From Nitrospina sp. LS_NOB (GTDB taxonomy: Bacteria; Nitrospinota; Nitrospinia; Nitrospinales; VA-1): a DNA stretch of 64,000 nucleotides. The position numbers and the translations under genes were made by a program. The notes beneath the pieces were generated by a model. It did not search any database, had not been told where the DNA came from, and worked only from the letters and a program-made list of their open reading frames with translations. The DNA is taken from assembly GCA_001542995.1 (NCBI GenBank), contig LFLA01000014.1, positions 62,001-126,000 of the forward strand, read 5' to 3'. This document shows positions 28,011-37,106 of this stretch, in pieces. How positions within the stretch are numbered: position 1 is the stretch's first letter; every line of letters begins with the position of its first letter.

Positions 28011-28688
28011 CTACAGAAGTTTGTGGTTACTCAGCGTCATGGTAGAAACTGAAATCGCGCCTTCTTCGCAGTTAATGATACGGCGCTGCTTAGGAAGGTC
28101 CGCCTCCCCCACTCTTGTATATTCATCCGTGTAACTTTCCACATCTTTCAAGCCTTTGGTTTCCGGATTGAAATAGAACACGGAGTATTTATGGGTCAGG
28201 TATTTGCCATCCTGGTTTTTCCGGCTCTCTTCAATATTGATGGAAAAAGAAAAGCGCGGTGTCTGCCGGTTGATCTGCTGGATTCTGCCGTCCTTGATGC
28301 GGTAGAACGAACTCATGCCGTCTCCGCCCATGACGAGTTTTCTTCCCAACGGGTGCGTGCCATCATCTCCGAAGCTAAGCTTGTATTTGCCATCTGACTC
28401 ATCAAAAGAACGCGGACCCCGGTGCATGGCAATCGAAGCCAGATTTTCCGTGAGAAAGCCCTTGGCTTTTTCTTCGCTGATATCGGTCTCGATTTCTTTG
28501 GGACCTTTAACCGTCACCGTACCCTTTTGTTCATCACCATTTATATTTGCCGTCACATCTGCGGTGAAGCCACCGAAACCGGCCGGCCATCGGGCGGTGT
28601 TGGAAAATACTTCCTGCATCGCTTTACGTGCCTCGGCATCATCTTCCAATGTGGTTTCGACATCTTTTTCCTTCGTGTAGGTTGCCAT
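28011..28688 (-). CDS. DUF3386-like protein
   Basis: 225 residues from ATG 28688, with AAGGAG at good spacing. It matches the pattern of DUF3386: a W-P-x-G-F-x-G-F-T-A-D-V opening, G-x-V-x-V-x-G segment, M-H-R-G-P-R-S-F-D-E, G-D-G-M-S-S-F-Y-R-I-K-D and Y-L-T-H-K-Y-x-V-F-Y-F-N-P-E-T. That family is best known from cyanobacteria and plants, with no firm function. It follows exbD on the same strand. Confidence 0.65.
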   Translation of the reverse strand: MATYTKEKDVETTLEDDAEARKAMQEVFSNTARWPAGFGGFTADVTANINGDEQKGTVTVKGPKEIETDISEEKAKGFLTENLASIAMHRGPRSFDESDGKYKLSFGDDGTHPLGRKLVMGGDGMSSFYRIKDGRIQQINRQTPRFSFSINIEESRKNQDGKYLTHKYSVFYFNPETKGLKDVESYTDEYTRVGEADLPKQRRIINCEEGAISVSTMTLSNHKLL

Positions 28689-28782
28689 GCAAAATCTCCT
28701 TAAAAACGAAAAGAGCCTGCCCAAACTCCGGGGCAAACTTATGAGTCATAAAAAATTTGTACGAGAATTAAACGATTATACC

Positions 28783-29181
28783 TTATTTTACCGCTACGCT
28801 GATATCAGGAATGCCTTTTTTTTGTAACAGGCCCATGACCTGAATCACATCACCATAAGGAAGGGATTTATCAGCTCGGATGATGGCGCTTGGCTTTTTG
28901 TCCTTGAATTGCATTTTTGCGAGGGTTGTTTCCAGCCCCAGAAGGGTTACCGGTTTGCCCTCGAGAAAGATTTTTTTGTCTTTCAACATCTCAATCTCCA
29001 GGGTTTTAGTGTTTTTATCAAGGACGGAGGATTTGGAAGTCGGTAAATTAATATCCATCTTTCGGCTGAAGTCCACAAACACTGTGGACACCATAAAGAA
29101 AATAATAAGCAGGAACACCACATCAATCATGGGGGTCATATCCAATGCGAAATTATCTTCTTCTTCTTTTCTGAACTGCAT
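28783..29181 (-). CDS. exbD: ExbD/TolR-type biopolymer transport protein
   Basis: 132 residues from ATG 29181. One N-terminal transmembrane helix contains the essential Asp in M-I-D-V-V-F-L-L-I-I-F-F. The periplasmic domain ends R-A-D-K-x-x-P-Y-G-D-V-I-Q-V-M. Together with ExbB it forms the proton-driven motor that powers TonB or Tol work across the envelope. No tonB is adjacent; TolR and ExbD cannot be fully separated by eye. Confidence 0.88.
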   Translation of the reverse strand: MQFRKEEEDNFALDMTPMIDVVFLLIIFFMVSTVFVDFSRKMDINLPTSKSSVLDKNTKTLEIEMLKDKKIFLEGKPVTLLGLETTLAKMQFKDKKPSAIIRADKSLPYGDVIQVMGLLQKKGIPDISVAVK

Positions 29182-29222
29182 GTGGTGAGACCCTTTAAAC
29201 AGAAAGACCAATGCGAAAACGG

Positions 29223-29990
29223 TCAGCCAACGCTTGACGTCTTTTTAGGTTTTTCCCTGGACGGTCCTGAGGTCGCAGGTTTGGCCTTTCGAATGCCATC
29301 GTAGGAAAGCTCTTCAATGAGTTCGAAGGAAATTTCTTCCATCTCGAAAACATAGCGGTCAATTTTTCCCCGGAAATAATGATAAAAGGCCAAAGCCGGG
29401 ATACCGACCACCATCCCCGCCGCGGTTGTGATCAACGCTTCGGATATGCCACTGGCCACAAGGCCGGGATTTCCGGTACCACTGAGAGAAATCACATCGA
29501 AGGCCTTGATCATTCCGAATACGGTTCCCAAAAGACCCATCATCGGAGTGATGTTCGCCACCGCACCCAGCACCCGGAGATTCGAATTCATCAGAGACGC
29601 CTCATGCTGGCCAGCGCCTTCAATCGCCCGTTCAATTTCATCAAGCTTGCCCCCCACCCGTAACAACCCCACCTTCAAAATCCGTGAAAGCGAATTGTCA
29701 TATGAGTTGCACAACTGCAGAGTTTTTTGTATGTCCTTCCAGTCCCACTGGTCACGAACATTTTGAAGGAAGTTAGAGTTGATGATATTTTTTCTTCTCA
29801 GGTTATAAGCACGCTCGATGGCAATCCCCAGCATGAGTACCGAGGCAAAAAGAATGGGATACATCATGAACCCACCTTTTTCAAAGATGGAAAGCAATTG
29901 CCACGAATCGGCGGAGGCCGGGTCTGCGGCAAAAACGAGCCCAGGAAACCCCAACAGGTTGAACAGTGCAATTTTAAAAATTCGTTTCAT
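29223..29990 (-). CDS. exbB: ExbB/TolQ/MotA-type proton channel protein
   Basis: 255 residues with a cleavable-looking signal segment (1-21), three further hydrophobic helices, and the family core A-N-I-T-P-M-M-G-L-L-G-T-V-F-G-M-I-K-A-F and I-S-E-A-L-I-T-T-A-A-G-M-V-V-G-I-P. A lysine/proline-rich cytoplasmic tail follows. Same operon as exbD, 41 bp apart. Divergent from bamD, with which it shares a 180-bp promoter region. Confidence 0.9.
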   Translation of the reverse strand: MKRIFKIALFNLLGFPGLVFAADPASADSWQLLSIFEKGGFMMYPILFASVLMLGIAIERAYNLRRKNIINSNFLQNVRDQWDWKDIQKTLQLCNSYDNSLSRILKVGLLRVGGKLDEIERAIEGAGQHEASLMNSNLRVLGAVANITPMMGLLGTVFGMIKAFDVISLSGTGNPGLVASGISEALITTAAGMVVGIPALAFYHYFRGKIDRYVFEMEEISFELIEELSYDGIRKAKPATSGPSREKPKKTSSVG

Positions 29991-30170
29991 ATATTATGGC
30001 TATTTTTTTAAGAAATTCCCCATCCAAAAAATAAGAATATCGTTGAAGTTATAGCACGAAGTTTTCTCGATAAGCAAGGAGCTTTAAAGCCCCGAAAAAT
30101 GATTAAGCTCTTTAAATATAAGGTTTTTTAGTATATATTCGGGAACAACCTGCAACCATTAAACACCGTA

Positions 30171-30935
30171 ATGTCACCATTTAACCTGTCCTCAAAATTT
30201 GTTTCTTATTTCACTTTGGTTTCCGTGTTGGCGCTTTTTTGGGGCTGCGCCACCACAAAAAAGGAAAAGAACTATTCCGCAGGCCAATTATTGCAACAAA
30301 GCAAGCGACTTGCCAAAAAGAAGGAAACCGAAGAGGCCAAAGCCAAAGTCCAGCAGTTGCTGGAAGATTATCCGGACAGCAAAGAGCGGGTAGCAGCCAC
30401 CATGTTGCTCGCAGACATTCATTTCAATGAGGAAGAATATGAAGAGGCGAAATTTCACTACCAGAAGTTTACCGAACTCTACCCTGCCCACCAGTTTGTC
30501 GACCGAGCACATTATTATAAAACCATGTCCAATTTCAAGCTGATCGATTTGGCTTCCCGGGACTTAACACCGGTTAATTCGGCACTGGAAGGCTTTCGGC
30601 GCTTTGCACAAGATTTCCCCAAAAGCTCTTACGCAAAAAAGGCGAAAATAAAAATCACCCAGTGTCTGGATGTCCTAGCGCAAAACATGTTCGAGATCGG
30701 CAAGTTTTATTTCCGCACTGGCTCCTATCAGTCGGCGATCCAAAGGCTCAAGCGCTTGAAGGTGGAATATCCCAAAAATTCCTATATTCTCGAAGCAGAA
30801 TTTTTGTTAGGCGAATCTTATTATAAGGAACAAAATTTTTCTGAAGCCCGCACTTATTATAAAACCGTTATTAAAAAATCTCCTCGAAGCGAGTTCGCGA
30901 AAGAGGCACGACTTCGCTTGAGAGCCCTGCGCTAA
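30171..30935 (+). CDS. bamD: outer membrane assembly lipoprotein BamD
   Basis: 254 residues. Signal peptide with lipobox L-F-W-G-C (C26), then five tetratricopeptide-like repeats (A-x-x-L-L-E-D-Y-P-D-S; Y-x-E-A-K-F-H-Y-Q-K-F; Y-P-K-N-S-Y-I). This is the length and layout of BamD/YfiO, the lipoprotein that works with BamA to insert outer-membrane proteins. It confirms a didermic cell. The adjacent sigma factor begins 12 bp later. Confidence 0.9.
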   Translation: MSPFNLSSKFVSYFTLVSVLALFWGCATTKKEKNYSAGQLLQQSKRLAKKKETEEAKAKVQQLLEDYPDSKERVAATMLLADIHFNEEEYEEAKFHYQKFTELYPAHQFVDRAHYYKTMSNFKLIDLASRDLTPVNSALEGFRRFAQDFPKSSYAKKAKIKITQCLDVLAQNMFEIGKFYFRTGSYQSAIQRLKRLKVEYPKNSYILEAEFLLGESYYKEQNFSEARTYYKTVIKKSPRSEFAKEARLRLRALR

Positions 30936-30947
30936 ACTCAAAAAACT

Positions 30948-31838
30948 ATGCCAAAGACCACCAAACGCAAATCGGCAAAAACAAAACGCGCTTCCACGGC
31001 GACGAACAAGGGGACCAACCATGACCCGCTCATCCAGTACATGGAAGAGATCAGCAAGATCAGGATTCTCACTCGGGAAGAAGAAATCAAACTGGCAAAA
31101 TCCATTAAATCCGGAGACCCTAAAGCTATTCAGGAAATGGTACGTAGAAATTTAAAATATGTCGTGACCGTGGCCAATAAATACCGGGGGCTGGGCATTT
31201 CTCTCCAGGACTTGATTGAAGAAGGAAATATCGGATTGATCCAGGCCGCCAAACGCTTTGACGTTGGCAGGAACGTCAAGTTCATCACCTATGCGGTATG
31301 GTGGATCAAACAGGCTATCATGCACTCCCTCGCCGAACAATCCGGCACGGTCAAGCTTCCCGTCAAGCAGGCCGGGAAAGTCCTCAAGATTAACAAAAGA
31401 AGCCAGCAGATGGTGCAGGACTTGGAGCGCGAACCGACCCAGTCTGAACTGGCAAAGAGCCTCGGATATGGGGATGAGGAAATCAACTCCATCATGCGCG
31501 CCTACCGGACCCACCTTTCTCTCGATTCTCCTTTAAAAGATAGTGAAGACACGCCCTATCTGGATCTTCTGGAAAGCCAGGACCTCATCCCCTACGATGA
31601 CCAACTCATGCAGGCATCGCTCAGCGAAAAGGTAGACCAATTACTGGAAGACCTCTCGGAAAGAGAAGCCAAAATTCTCAAAATGCGTTTCGGTTTTTTT
31701 GGCGAAGTAAAAACATTAGAGGAAATCGGAAAAGAGATCGGCCTTTCCCGCGAGCGGGTGCGGCAAATCGAAAAAAGGGCCAAATTAAAACTGAAATCCA
31801 AACTGCAAAGCGACTCCTGGGTCGACGAGGAAGAATGA
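30948..31838 (+). CDS. RpoD/RpoS-type sigma-70 factor (group 2, short)
   Basis: 296 residues: a basic N-terminal tail, region 1.2 (D-P-L-I-Q-Y-M-E-E-I), region 2 (D-L-I-E-E-G-N-I-G-L-I-Q-A-A-K-R-F-D; Y-A-V-W-W-I-K-Q-A-I), region 3, and region 4 (T-L-E-E-I-G-K-E-I-G-L-S-R-E-R-V-R-Q-I-E). Region 1.1 and the large non-conserved insert of the housekeeping sigma are missing, so this is an alternative, RpoS-like factor. Target genes are not inferable. Confidence 0.9.
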   Translation: MPKTTKRKSAKTKRASTATNKGTNHDPLIQYMEEISKIRILTREEEIKLAKSIKSGDPKAIQEMVRRNLKYVVTVANKYRGLGISLQDLIEEGNIGLIQAAKRFDVGRNVKFITYAVWWIKQAIMHSLAEQSGTVKLPVKQAGKVLKINKRSQQMVQDLEREPTQSELAKSLGYGDEEINSIMRAYRTHLSLDSPLKDSEDTPYLDLLESQDLIPYDDQLMQASLSEKVDQLLEDLSEREAKILKMRFGFFGEVKTLEEIGKEIGLSRERVRQIEKRAKLKLKSKLQSDSWVDEEE

Positions 31839-31847
31839 CCCTTTATT

Positions 31848-32438
31848 ATGCTGACTGAAATTTTACCTCTTTGCCTGGTCTCGTATTTGATCGGATCCAT
31901 TCCTTTCGGCGTCGTGCTGGCACGAGCCAGGAACATGGACATCCGTGAACACGGCAGCGGCAATATCGGCGCCACCAATGTGGCCCGGGTGATGGGTAAA
32001 AAAGCCGGACTGCTGACCCTGCTGGGAGACGTACTGAAAGGGCTCCTCGTTGTTTTTGGCGCCGGATCGCTGTACGAAAAACCAATGCTGATCGCCCTCG
32101 CCGGACTCATGGTTTTTCTCGGCCACCTCTACTCCATTTTCCTGAAGTTCAAGGGCGGCAAAGGGGTCGCAACCAGCCTCGGCCTGTTTTCATATATTAT
32201 GCCCTGGGCAGCACTGTGCGCGGCCGGGGTGTTTTCCGTCTGCCTGTGGATTTCAGGCTATGTTTCAATAGGGTCGATCATGGCGGCGATTTCCCTGCCT
32301 CTGTTTGCCATTTTTTTTGAGCTGCCACTTCCCTATATTTATCTTGCGGTTATTGTCGGTTTGTTCACCGTGCAAAGGCATTATGGCAACATTCTTCGCC
32401 TCATCGAGGGAACCGAATCGAAGTTTATTAGAAAATAG
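31848..32438 (+). CDS. plsY: acyl-phosphate glycerol-3-phosphate acyltransferase
   Basis: 196 residues, five to seven hydrophobic helices. The three PlsY motifs are clear: L-I-G-S-I-P-F-G, H-G-S-G-N-I-G-A-T-N-V-A-R and K-F-K-G-G-K-G-V-A-T. It makes lysophosphatidic acid from acyl phosphate, the first step of glycerophospholipid synthesis in the inner membrane. Nine bp after the sigma gene; two tRNA genes follow. Confidence 0.95.
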   Translation: MLTEILPLCLVSYLIGSIPFGVVLARARNMDIREHGSGNIGATNVARVMGKKAGLLTLLGDVLKGLLVVFGAGSLYEKPMLIALAGLMVFLGHLYSIFLKFKGGKGVATSLGLFSYIMPWAALCAAGVFSVCLWISGYVSIGSIMAAISLPLFAIFFELPLPYIYLAVIVGLFTVQRHYGNILRLIEGTESKFIRK

Positions 32439-32504
32439 AATTTGACAATCACGTTTGAGGAAATATAATTGGCTTTCGGGTGTTCTATCCAAGACAAATA
32501 AAAT

Positions 32505-32579
<75 letters not shown>

Positions 32580-32604
32580 TTTTTCCATCGTTATAACCAA
32601 GCAG

Positions 32605-32678
32605 GGCGCCGTCGCCAAGTGGTAAGGCAGAGGTCTGCAAAATCTCTATCGGCGGTTCGAGTCCGCCCGGCGCCTCCA
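32605..32678 (+). tRNA. tRNA-Cys (anticodon GCA)
   Basis: 74 nt with encoded CCA. Acceptor GGCGCC(G) pairs with (C)GGCGCC, discriminator T (U73) as required for cysteine identity, anticodon loop CTGCAAA, T arm GGCGGTTCGAGTCCGCC. It lies 25 bp after tRNA-Gly and is probably cotranscribed with it. Confidence 0.97.
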
Positions 32679-32902
32679 TTTTCTCCCTTCCCCCCCTTTA
32701 GAATCTTTAAAAAAATCAGCTTCGCAGAAATTCTGACTTACTAAGCCCCTCTTTTTCTCTCCCAATTTTCAAAAAGCTTCCACGTCTTTCTAATCAGATT
32801 CTTGTTTTTTGCAAAATCAGGGCTAAAGCTCTTTAGAACTATTGCCGAAACTTACTAAAACAAGTCTTTTGTGACCTCGCATTTGGCGAAAGGAAGGTTG
32901 TC

Positions 32903-33439
32903 ATGGTAAGCAAGTTTGGCCTAAGCATAAAGTCAAAATCGGTATACAAGCCTATTGAACGCTGGCTCAGGAAGATTTTTCGTTTGAAATCCAGGGAAAT
33001 TCCTGTCGACCCCAATGTGGACCGCAGGGACTTTTACCGGCTAATGGCAGATAATCAGGAGCCTCTAGACCTTTGCCTTACCCTGCAGGATGAGTGGGTG
33101 TTCTGTACAAGCATTCTAGACTTAAGCGCCAGCGGTTTTGGTTGCTATATCAAAGGGCTCACCCGGATTCACGCCGGACAACCTATTACGTCCGTATTTG
33201 TCCTGCCTCTGGAAGAACCTCGCATCATCAAATCGGAAGTTTTTCTGGTCTCGGTGCAAAAAGGGGATGATGAAGGTGAGATTTTTCGGTTTCGTTTTTA
33301 TGAAGAAATGAAAGACGAGGACCGCGACCTGATTCACCGGTATATCGTGCAAAAACAGTTTGAGACTCTGGAAAAAATAAACCAGGAAAACTCCGTGCAG
33401 TATTACGACGATTACCCGGAAGCCTCAACCGGGGATTAA
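32903..33439 (+). CDS. PilZ-domain cyclic-di-GMP-binding protein
   Basis: 178 residues. The ligand motif R-R-D-F-Y-R (41-46) and D-L-S-A-S-G (73-78) are the RxxxR and (D/N)xSxxG signatures of PilZ. The end (D-x-D-R-D-L-I-H-R-Y-I-V-Q-K-Q) resembles YcgR-type proteins. A basic N-terminal tail precedes the domain. It would sense cyclic-di-GMP, for example from the cyclase at 17659. Ribosome binding site GAAAGGAAGG. Convergent with ftsY, with a 15-bp overlap of coding ends. Confidence 0.85.
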   Translation: MVSKFGLSIKSKSVYKPIERWLRKIFRLKSREIPVDPNVDRRDFYRLMADNQEPLDLCLTLQDEWVFCTSILDLSASGFGCYIKGLTRIHAGQPITSVFVLPLEEPRIIKSEVFLVSVQKGDDEGEIFRFRFYEEMKDEDRDLIHRYIVQKQFETLEKINQENSVQYYDDYPEASTGD

Positions 33440-34369
33440 CGCCTCCACAAAATTTTCTGGAATAAATTCCTGCAAATCTTCCGGCTTCTCACCCACTCCC
33501 ACAAATCGAACCGGAAGTTTCAAATCACCCGTTATATTGAACAACACCCCACCCTTTGCCGTTCCATCCAACTTGGTCATCACCAACCCATCCACTTCCA
33601 GCGCTTCATTAAATAGCCGCGCCTGAGAAATGCTGTTTTGCCCAATGGTCGCGTCCAGAACCAGCAAGGTTTCATGAGGGGCTCCTGGCAAAACTTTTCC
33701 AATCACCCGTTTGACTTTTTTCAATTCTTCCATCAGGTTGGTATTGGTTTGCAACCGCCCTGCCGTGTCAATGATCACCAGATCCATCTCACGTGCCATT
33801 CCGGCCTGAACCGCATCGTAAGCGACGGCGGAAAGATCCGCGCCACTCTTCTGGCTGATGCAGGGGATGTTTGACCGCTCCGCCCAAACCTGCAACTGGT
33901 CAATAGCAGCAGCCCTGAACGTGTCTCCGGCCGCCAGCAAAACTTTTTTGCCCTGCTGCTTCCAATGCCGGGCCAGCTTTCCGATGGTGGTGGTTTTGCC
34001 CGAACCATTCACCCCCACAACCAGTATCACAAAGGGCTGGTGTTCTGAAAACGACAACGGCTTCTGGTTTTGCGACAGGACATGGACCATGCGTTGTTTT
34101 AATTGTTCCAGCACCTCCTTGTTTTCACGAATCCGGTTCTGGGAAACTTCGCGTTTTAAGTCCTCCAGAATGAAGGAGGTGGTCTGCATGCCCACATCGG
34201 CGATGAGGAGAGTTTCTTCAAGTTCTTCCAATAGCTCCGGCCCAACTTTCGCCCTGCCGTGAACAATATTGTCAAAGCCCCCTGCCAGATTCGAGCGGGT
34301 CTTTGCCAGTCCGGATTTCAGTCGGGCAAAAACCCCCGAGTCATTTTCTGCCGCTGATTCGTCAGCCAT
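33425..34369 (-). CDS. ftsY: signal recognition particle receptor FtsY
   Basis: 314 residues: a short acidic start, the N helical bundle, and the SRP GTPase G domain with G-V-N-G-S-G-K-T-T-T, D-T-F-R-A-A-A, D-T-A-G-R-L-Q, T-K-L-D-G-T-A-K-G-G and G-V-G-E-K-P-E-D-L-Q-E-F. It docks ribosome-SRP complexes at the membrane. The long acidic A domain of E. coli FtsY is absent, as in many bacteria. Confidence 0.96.
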   Translation of the reverse strand: MADESAAENDSGVFARLKSGLAKTRSNLAGGFDNIVHGRAKVGPELLEELEETLLIADVGMQTTSFILEDLKREVSQNRIRENKEVLEQLKQRMVHVLSQNQKPLSFSEHQPFVILVVGVNGSGKTTTIGKLARHWKQQGKKVLLAAGDTFRAAAIDQLQVWAERSNIPCISQKSGADLSAVAYDAVQAGMAREMDLVIIDTAGRLQTNTNLMEELKKVKRVIGKVLPGAPHETLLVLDATIGQNSISQARLFNEALEVDGLVMTKLDGTAKGGVLFNITGDLKLPVRFVGVGEKPEDLQEFIPENFVEALIPG

Positions 34370-34420
34370 TCCATTCTCCTTTGTCTTTATGCCCCTGTTA
34401 TGCCCTCTTCATTAGCTTTC

Positions 34421-34460
34421 ATGCCCCGAAGGGGTAGAAGAGGCAATAATGGGTCGGTAT
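34421..34460. repeat. ATGCCCCGAAGGGGTA repeat fragment
   Basis: A short palindromic core (CCCCGAAGGGG) followed by AGAAGAGGCAATAA. A near-identical core with the same flanks occurs at 52426-52441 inside the element between arsM and the TPR gene. Confidence 0.6.
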
Positions 34461-34706
34461 CTTCACAAGTCCACCAACCCTTGTCAAGACGAATCCCAAA
34501 AGGCAAAAAACGTTGCCCCGCTTCTCCCAGACCCATATAACCCTCAACAAATCAATCGAGCAGAATCCCACCAAAGCCTTTATTGTTAAAGTTTTAATTG
34601 ATTTCAGCCGTTATGAGCATTAGACTCTTTTCGTCAGGAGCACCCGTTTCCGGTTCCGGAAAAAGAGCGGAGAACCTCCGCAGGCGCGATGTTTTTCCTA
34701 ACCTTC

Positions 34707-34804
34707 GTGCCCAGAGGGGGTGCAACTGGCTATAGCTTTTTACTGCTAACGCCCGTTTTTCTCGGCTTAACGAGTCCTTGCTCATTGCTTCCCACGCGGG
34801 TGGG
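34707..34804. repeat. dispersed repeat copy with CTCGGCTTA motif
   Basis: It contains TTTCTCGGCTTAACGAG and ends CCCACGCGGGTGGG, related to the right ends of the elements at 10885 and 23047. The left limit is approximate. Confidence 0.55.
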
Positions 34805-34860
34805 CCTGTACACCCATTGAGCCTATAACAAAAATATTGCACGCCCAGTAGAGGAAAGCT

Positions 34861-36626
34861 ATGAAAGTAGCCGTTTGCAATTCTGTTGGAATTGACGCCG
34901 ACGGGTATGCCATGATCCACTCCCCCAGCCGTTGGACCAACAGCACCAAAGACCACAACATTTTTACGTATTATCCCTGGCAATTGGCTTGTTGTTCCTC
35001 GATCCTGAAGCGGGACACCGACCACGAAGTCAAATTTTTTGATGGCTGCCTGGAAAAATGGGATCACGATACGTTTGTTGAAAAAATCTCTGAATTCGGC
35101 CCGGATTATCTGGTCATGGACTGCGCCACACGCACCATCGACGCCGACAGCCGATTCGGCATAGAAGTTAAAAAACGGTTTGGGACAAAACTGATTTTCT
35201 GCGGACCCCATCCCACTACTTTCCCCGAAGAAGTGAGCGAATATGCCGACCCTGTCGTCCTTAGGGAATATGAAATGGTCGTGCTTGACATCCTCCAGGG
35301 CAAAGCTCTTGCGGATATCATGGGACTCTGGCCCAACACCAACATCAGGCCTCCGCTTGATGTGAACAATTTACCGCTTCCGGAAGATGATGACGTCTCC
35401 CGCCTGCATTACGGAATGCCGGGTGAGCCTTCCAGCGAATATCTGGAAATTCAGGCCTATGCCTCAAGAGGCTGTCCCTTGTCCTGCACCTTCTGCGTAT
35501 GCGGAAATATTTCCTACCAACGTCCTAACTGGCGGCCAAGAAATGTTGCCAGCGTTGTTGAAGAGATCCGCACCCTGCACGAAAAATATCCGGAAATGGA
35601 AGGCGTGTTCTTTGATGAAGAAGTCCACAACATTAAGAGAAGCTTCAATATCTCCCTGGCCAAAGCCATTCGCTCAGCCGGACTGGATCACCTCAAATAC
35701 CAAGCCATGTGCGAATACGCTTCCCTGGATGAAGAAGCTCTGGAAGAAATGCGCGCGGCCGGGTATTACAAAATCCGTTTCGGCATTGAAACCGGCAGTG
35801 ACAAAGTCGCTGAAAAAATGACTCCGGGCAAAAAACACGACCTGCAAAAACTTCGTGCCATGGTTAAATTTGGGAAAAGTCTGGGCATGCTGTTTTATGG
35901 AACCATCAGTATCGGCGGACTCGGCTCCAGCCAGGAAGAAGACCAGAAAACAGTGGATCTGGTTTATGAGATGGCTTCTAAAGGATGGCTCGATGAAATC
36001 CAGGTTTCTATCAACACGCCCCAGCCGGGAACAGATTTTTATAATTCCTGCATGGAGGAATCGCTACTGCCCGCCTCAACAAGCTGGGAAGGGTTCGATG
36101 GCAACGGCCAGGTTGTGTCCACTATCCGCATTATCCTGCTGAGGAAATCCAGGCCAACTTTAACAAAGCCCTGTCTGCTTTTGATCTGGGAAAAGAGCAG
36201 GTTCAATCGCAGACTTTTTCAAACAATGCCAAATCTTCTTTCAAAACAATTCCTGATGGAGCTCATATCCTAGTACTCAGAAATGTCAGAAACTGGATGA
36301 TCCGTCTGATCCTTGAGAATTTGAATGGGAGGGCACAGGTCGATCTACTGGGACAAGATGTTTCCGCCAAAGATATGGAGGATATGGACCGACTGAATCA
36401 AGTCTATTCTTACGGTACGGGATTCTTTTCAGCCGAATCAATTTCCGCCGACTTGATAGAAAAACTCAGGGGCGAACACTACAATTTCATTCTGGTCCCA
36501 GTTGCCAACAACCACCTGCAAGGCTATCAGAATGTTCTGGAAGTTGCGCAAATGATTCTGCCCGAAGAAATTTTATATATCTATCCCGAAGGCCACCTGC
36601 AACCTGTCTCGCCTGTAGCAATTTAA
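34861..36626 (+). pseudogene. B12-binding-type radical SAM protein, frameshifted near 36120
   Basis: The first frame (34861 to about 36120) has an N-terminal cobalamin-binding-like domain (1-140) and a radical SAM core with the cluster motif R-G-C-P-L-S-C-T-F-C. It runs off into a non-homologous tail. From about 36123 the third frame continues the protein (Y-P-H-Y-P-A-E-E-I-Q-A-N-F) down to the TAA at 36624. One missing base near 36118-36122 accounts for this. The restored length is about 588 residues. Substrate unknown; homologues act in cofactor, lipid or secondary metabolism. Sequencing error or real decay are equally possible. Confidence 0.75.
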
Positions 36627-36629
36627 CAT

Positions 36630-36646
36630 CCACTCGGCGTGGGGCC
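36630..36646. repeat. CCACTCGGCGTGGGGCC half-site
   Basis: Differs by one base from the left end of the element at 23047. It starts four bases after the radical SAM stop codon. No matching right end is found within 480 bp. Confidence 0.6.
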
Positions 36647-36716
36647 AGTGACCCGCCACCCCATCGGAATCACAGATTAATACCAACGCACAAAGATAAG
36701 GGCTCCTTCAAACACC

Positions 36717-36817
36717 CGTCATTGCGAGGAGCAAAGTGACGCGGCAATCCACAGGTCCTGATCCGCGCAAAACAAACACCTGGATCGCCGCGCTCCTTAC
36801 AGTCGCTCGCGAAGACG
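36717..36817. repeat. about 100-bp imperfect palindrome (CGTCATTGCGAGG type)
   Basis: The left arm CGTCATTGCGAGGAGC... and right arm ending CTCGCGAAGACG are inverted copies of about 35 bp with several mismatches. This is a dispersed repeat type found in many bacterial genomes; it can fold into a long hairpin and may terminate transcription in both directions. Confidence 0.6.
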
Positions 36818-36992
36818 AGTCGTGAGGTTTTTAATATTCAGGCGAGTGGAGTTTGCTCGGCTATTGCATGAGTAAATAAGCAGGGAATCGATTCCATCTA
36901 TATTGAGCCCCCCTCATCCTAACCTTCTCCCTCCCCAGGAGAGAAGGAACTTTTAGCTTCCTCTCCCTTGAAGGCTGAGCTTTGCATAACCC

Positions 36993-37072
36993 CGAGATTC
37001 TTCACTACGTTCAGAATGACAAGAAACGTCAGCTTGTCATCCTCGAGGAGCCGAAGGCGACGAAGGATCTCG
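36993..37072. repeat. about 80-bp imperfect palindrome (CGAGATTCTTC type)
   Basis: CGAGATTCTTC...GAATGACAAG is repeated in inverted form as CTTGTCATCC...GAAGGATCTCG. A second dispersed palindrome class, adjacent to the end of the FG-GAP gene. Confidence 0.6.
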
Positions 37073-37106
37073 CTTTATCCCTGCGGTTTTAGCAGACACC
37101 CCAATA

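Larger units (their letters stand above)
34370..34860. other. gene-less stretch with dispersed repeat fragments
   Basis: About 490 bp between divergent ftsY and the radical SAM gene. It holds at least two segments related to repeats elsewhere (34421-34460 and 34707-34804) and, immediately before the ATG at 34861, a ribosome binding site AGAGGAAAGCT. I see no ORF with support on either strand; a long minus frame here is a shadow of the radical SAM gene. Confidence 0.6.
36627..37106. other. gene-less stretch made of three repeat types
   Basis: 480 bp between convergent genes, filled by a CCACTCGGCGTGGGGCC half-site and two long imperfect palindromes listed separately. Between them lies C-rich text (36905-36945) typical of another genome-wide repeat. 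Confidence 0.65.

Noticed and set aside
34594-35211. 205-codon minus-strand frame opposite the radical SAM gene
   Set aside because: It is the antisense of the conserved N-terminal domain; no ribosome binding site or family pattern.
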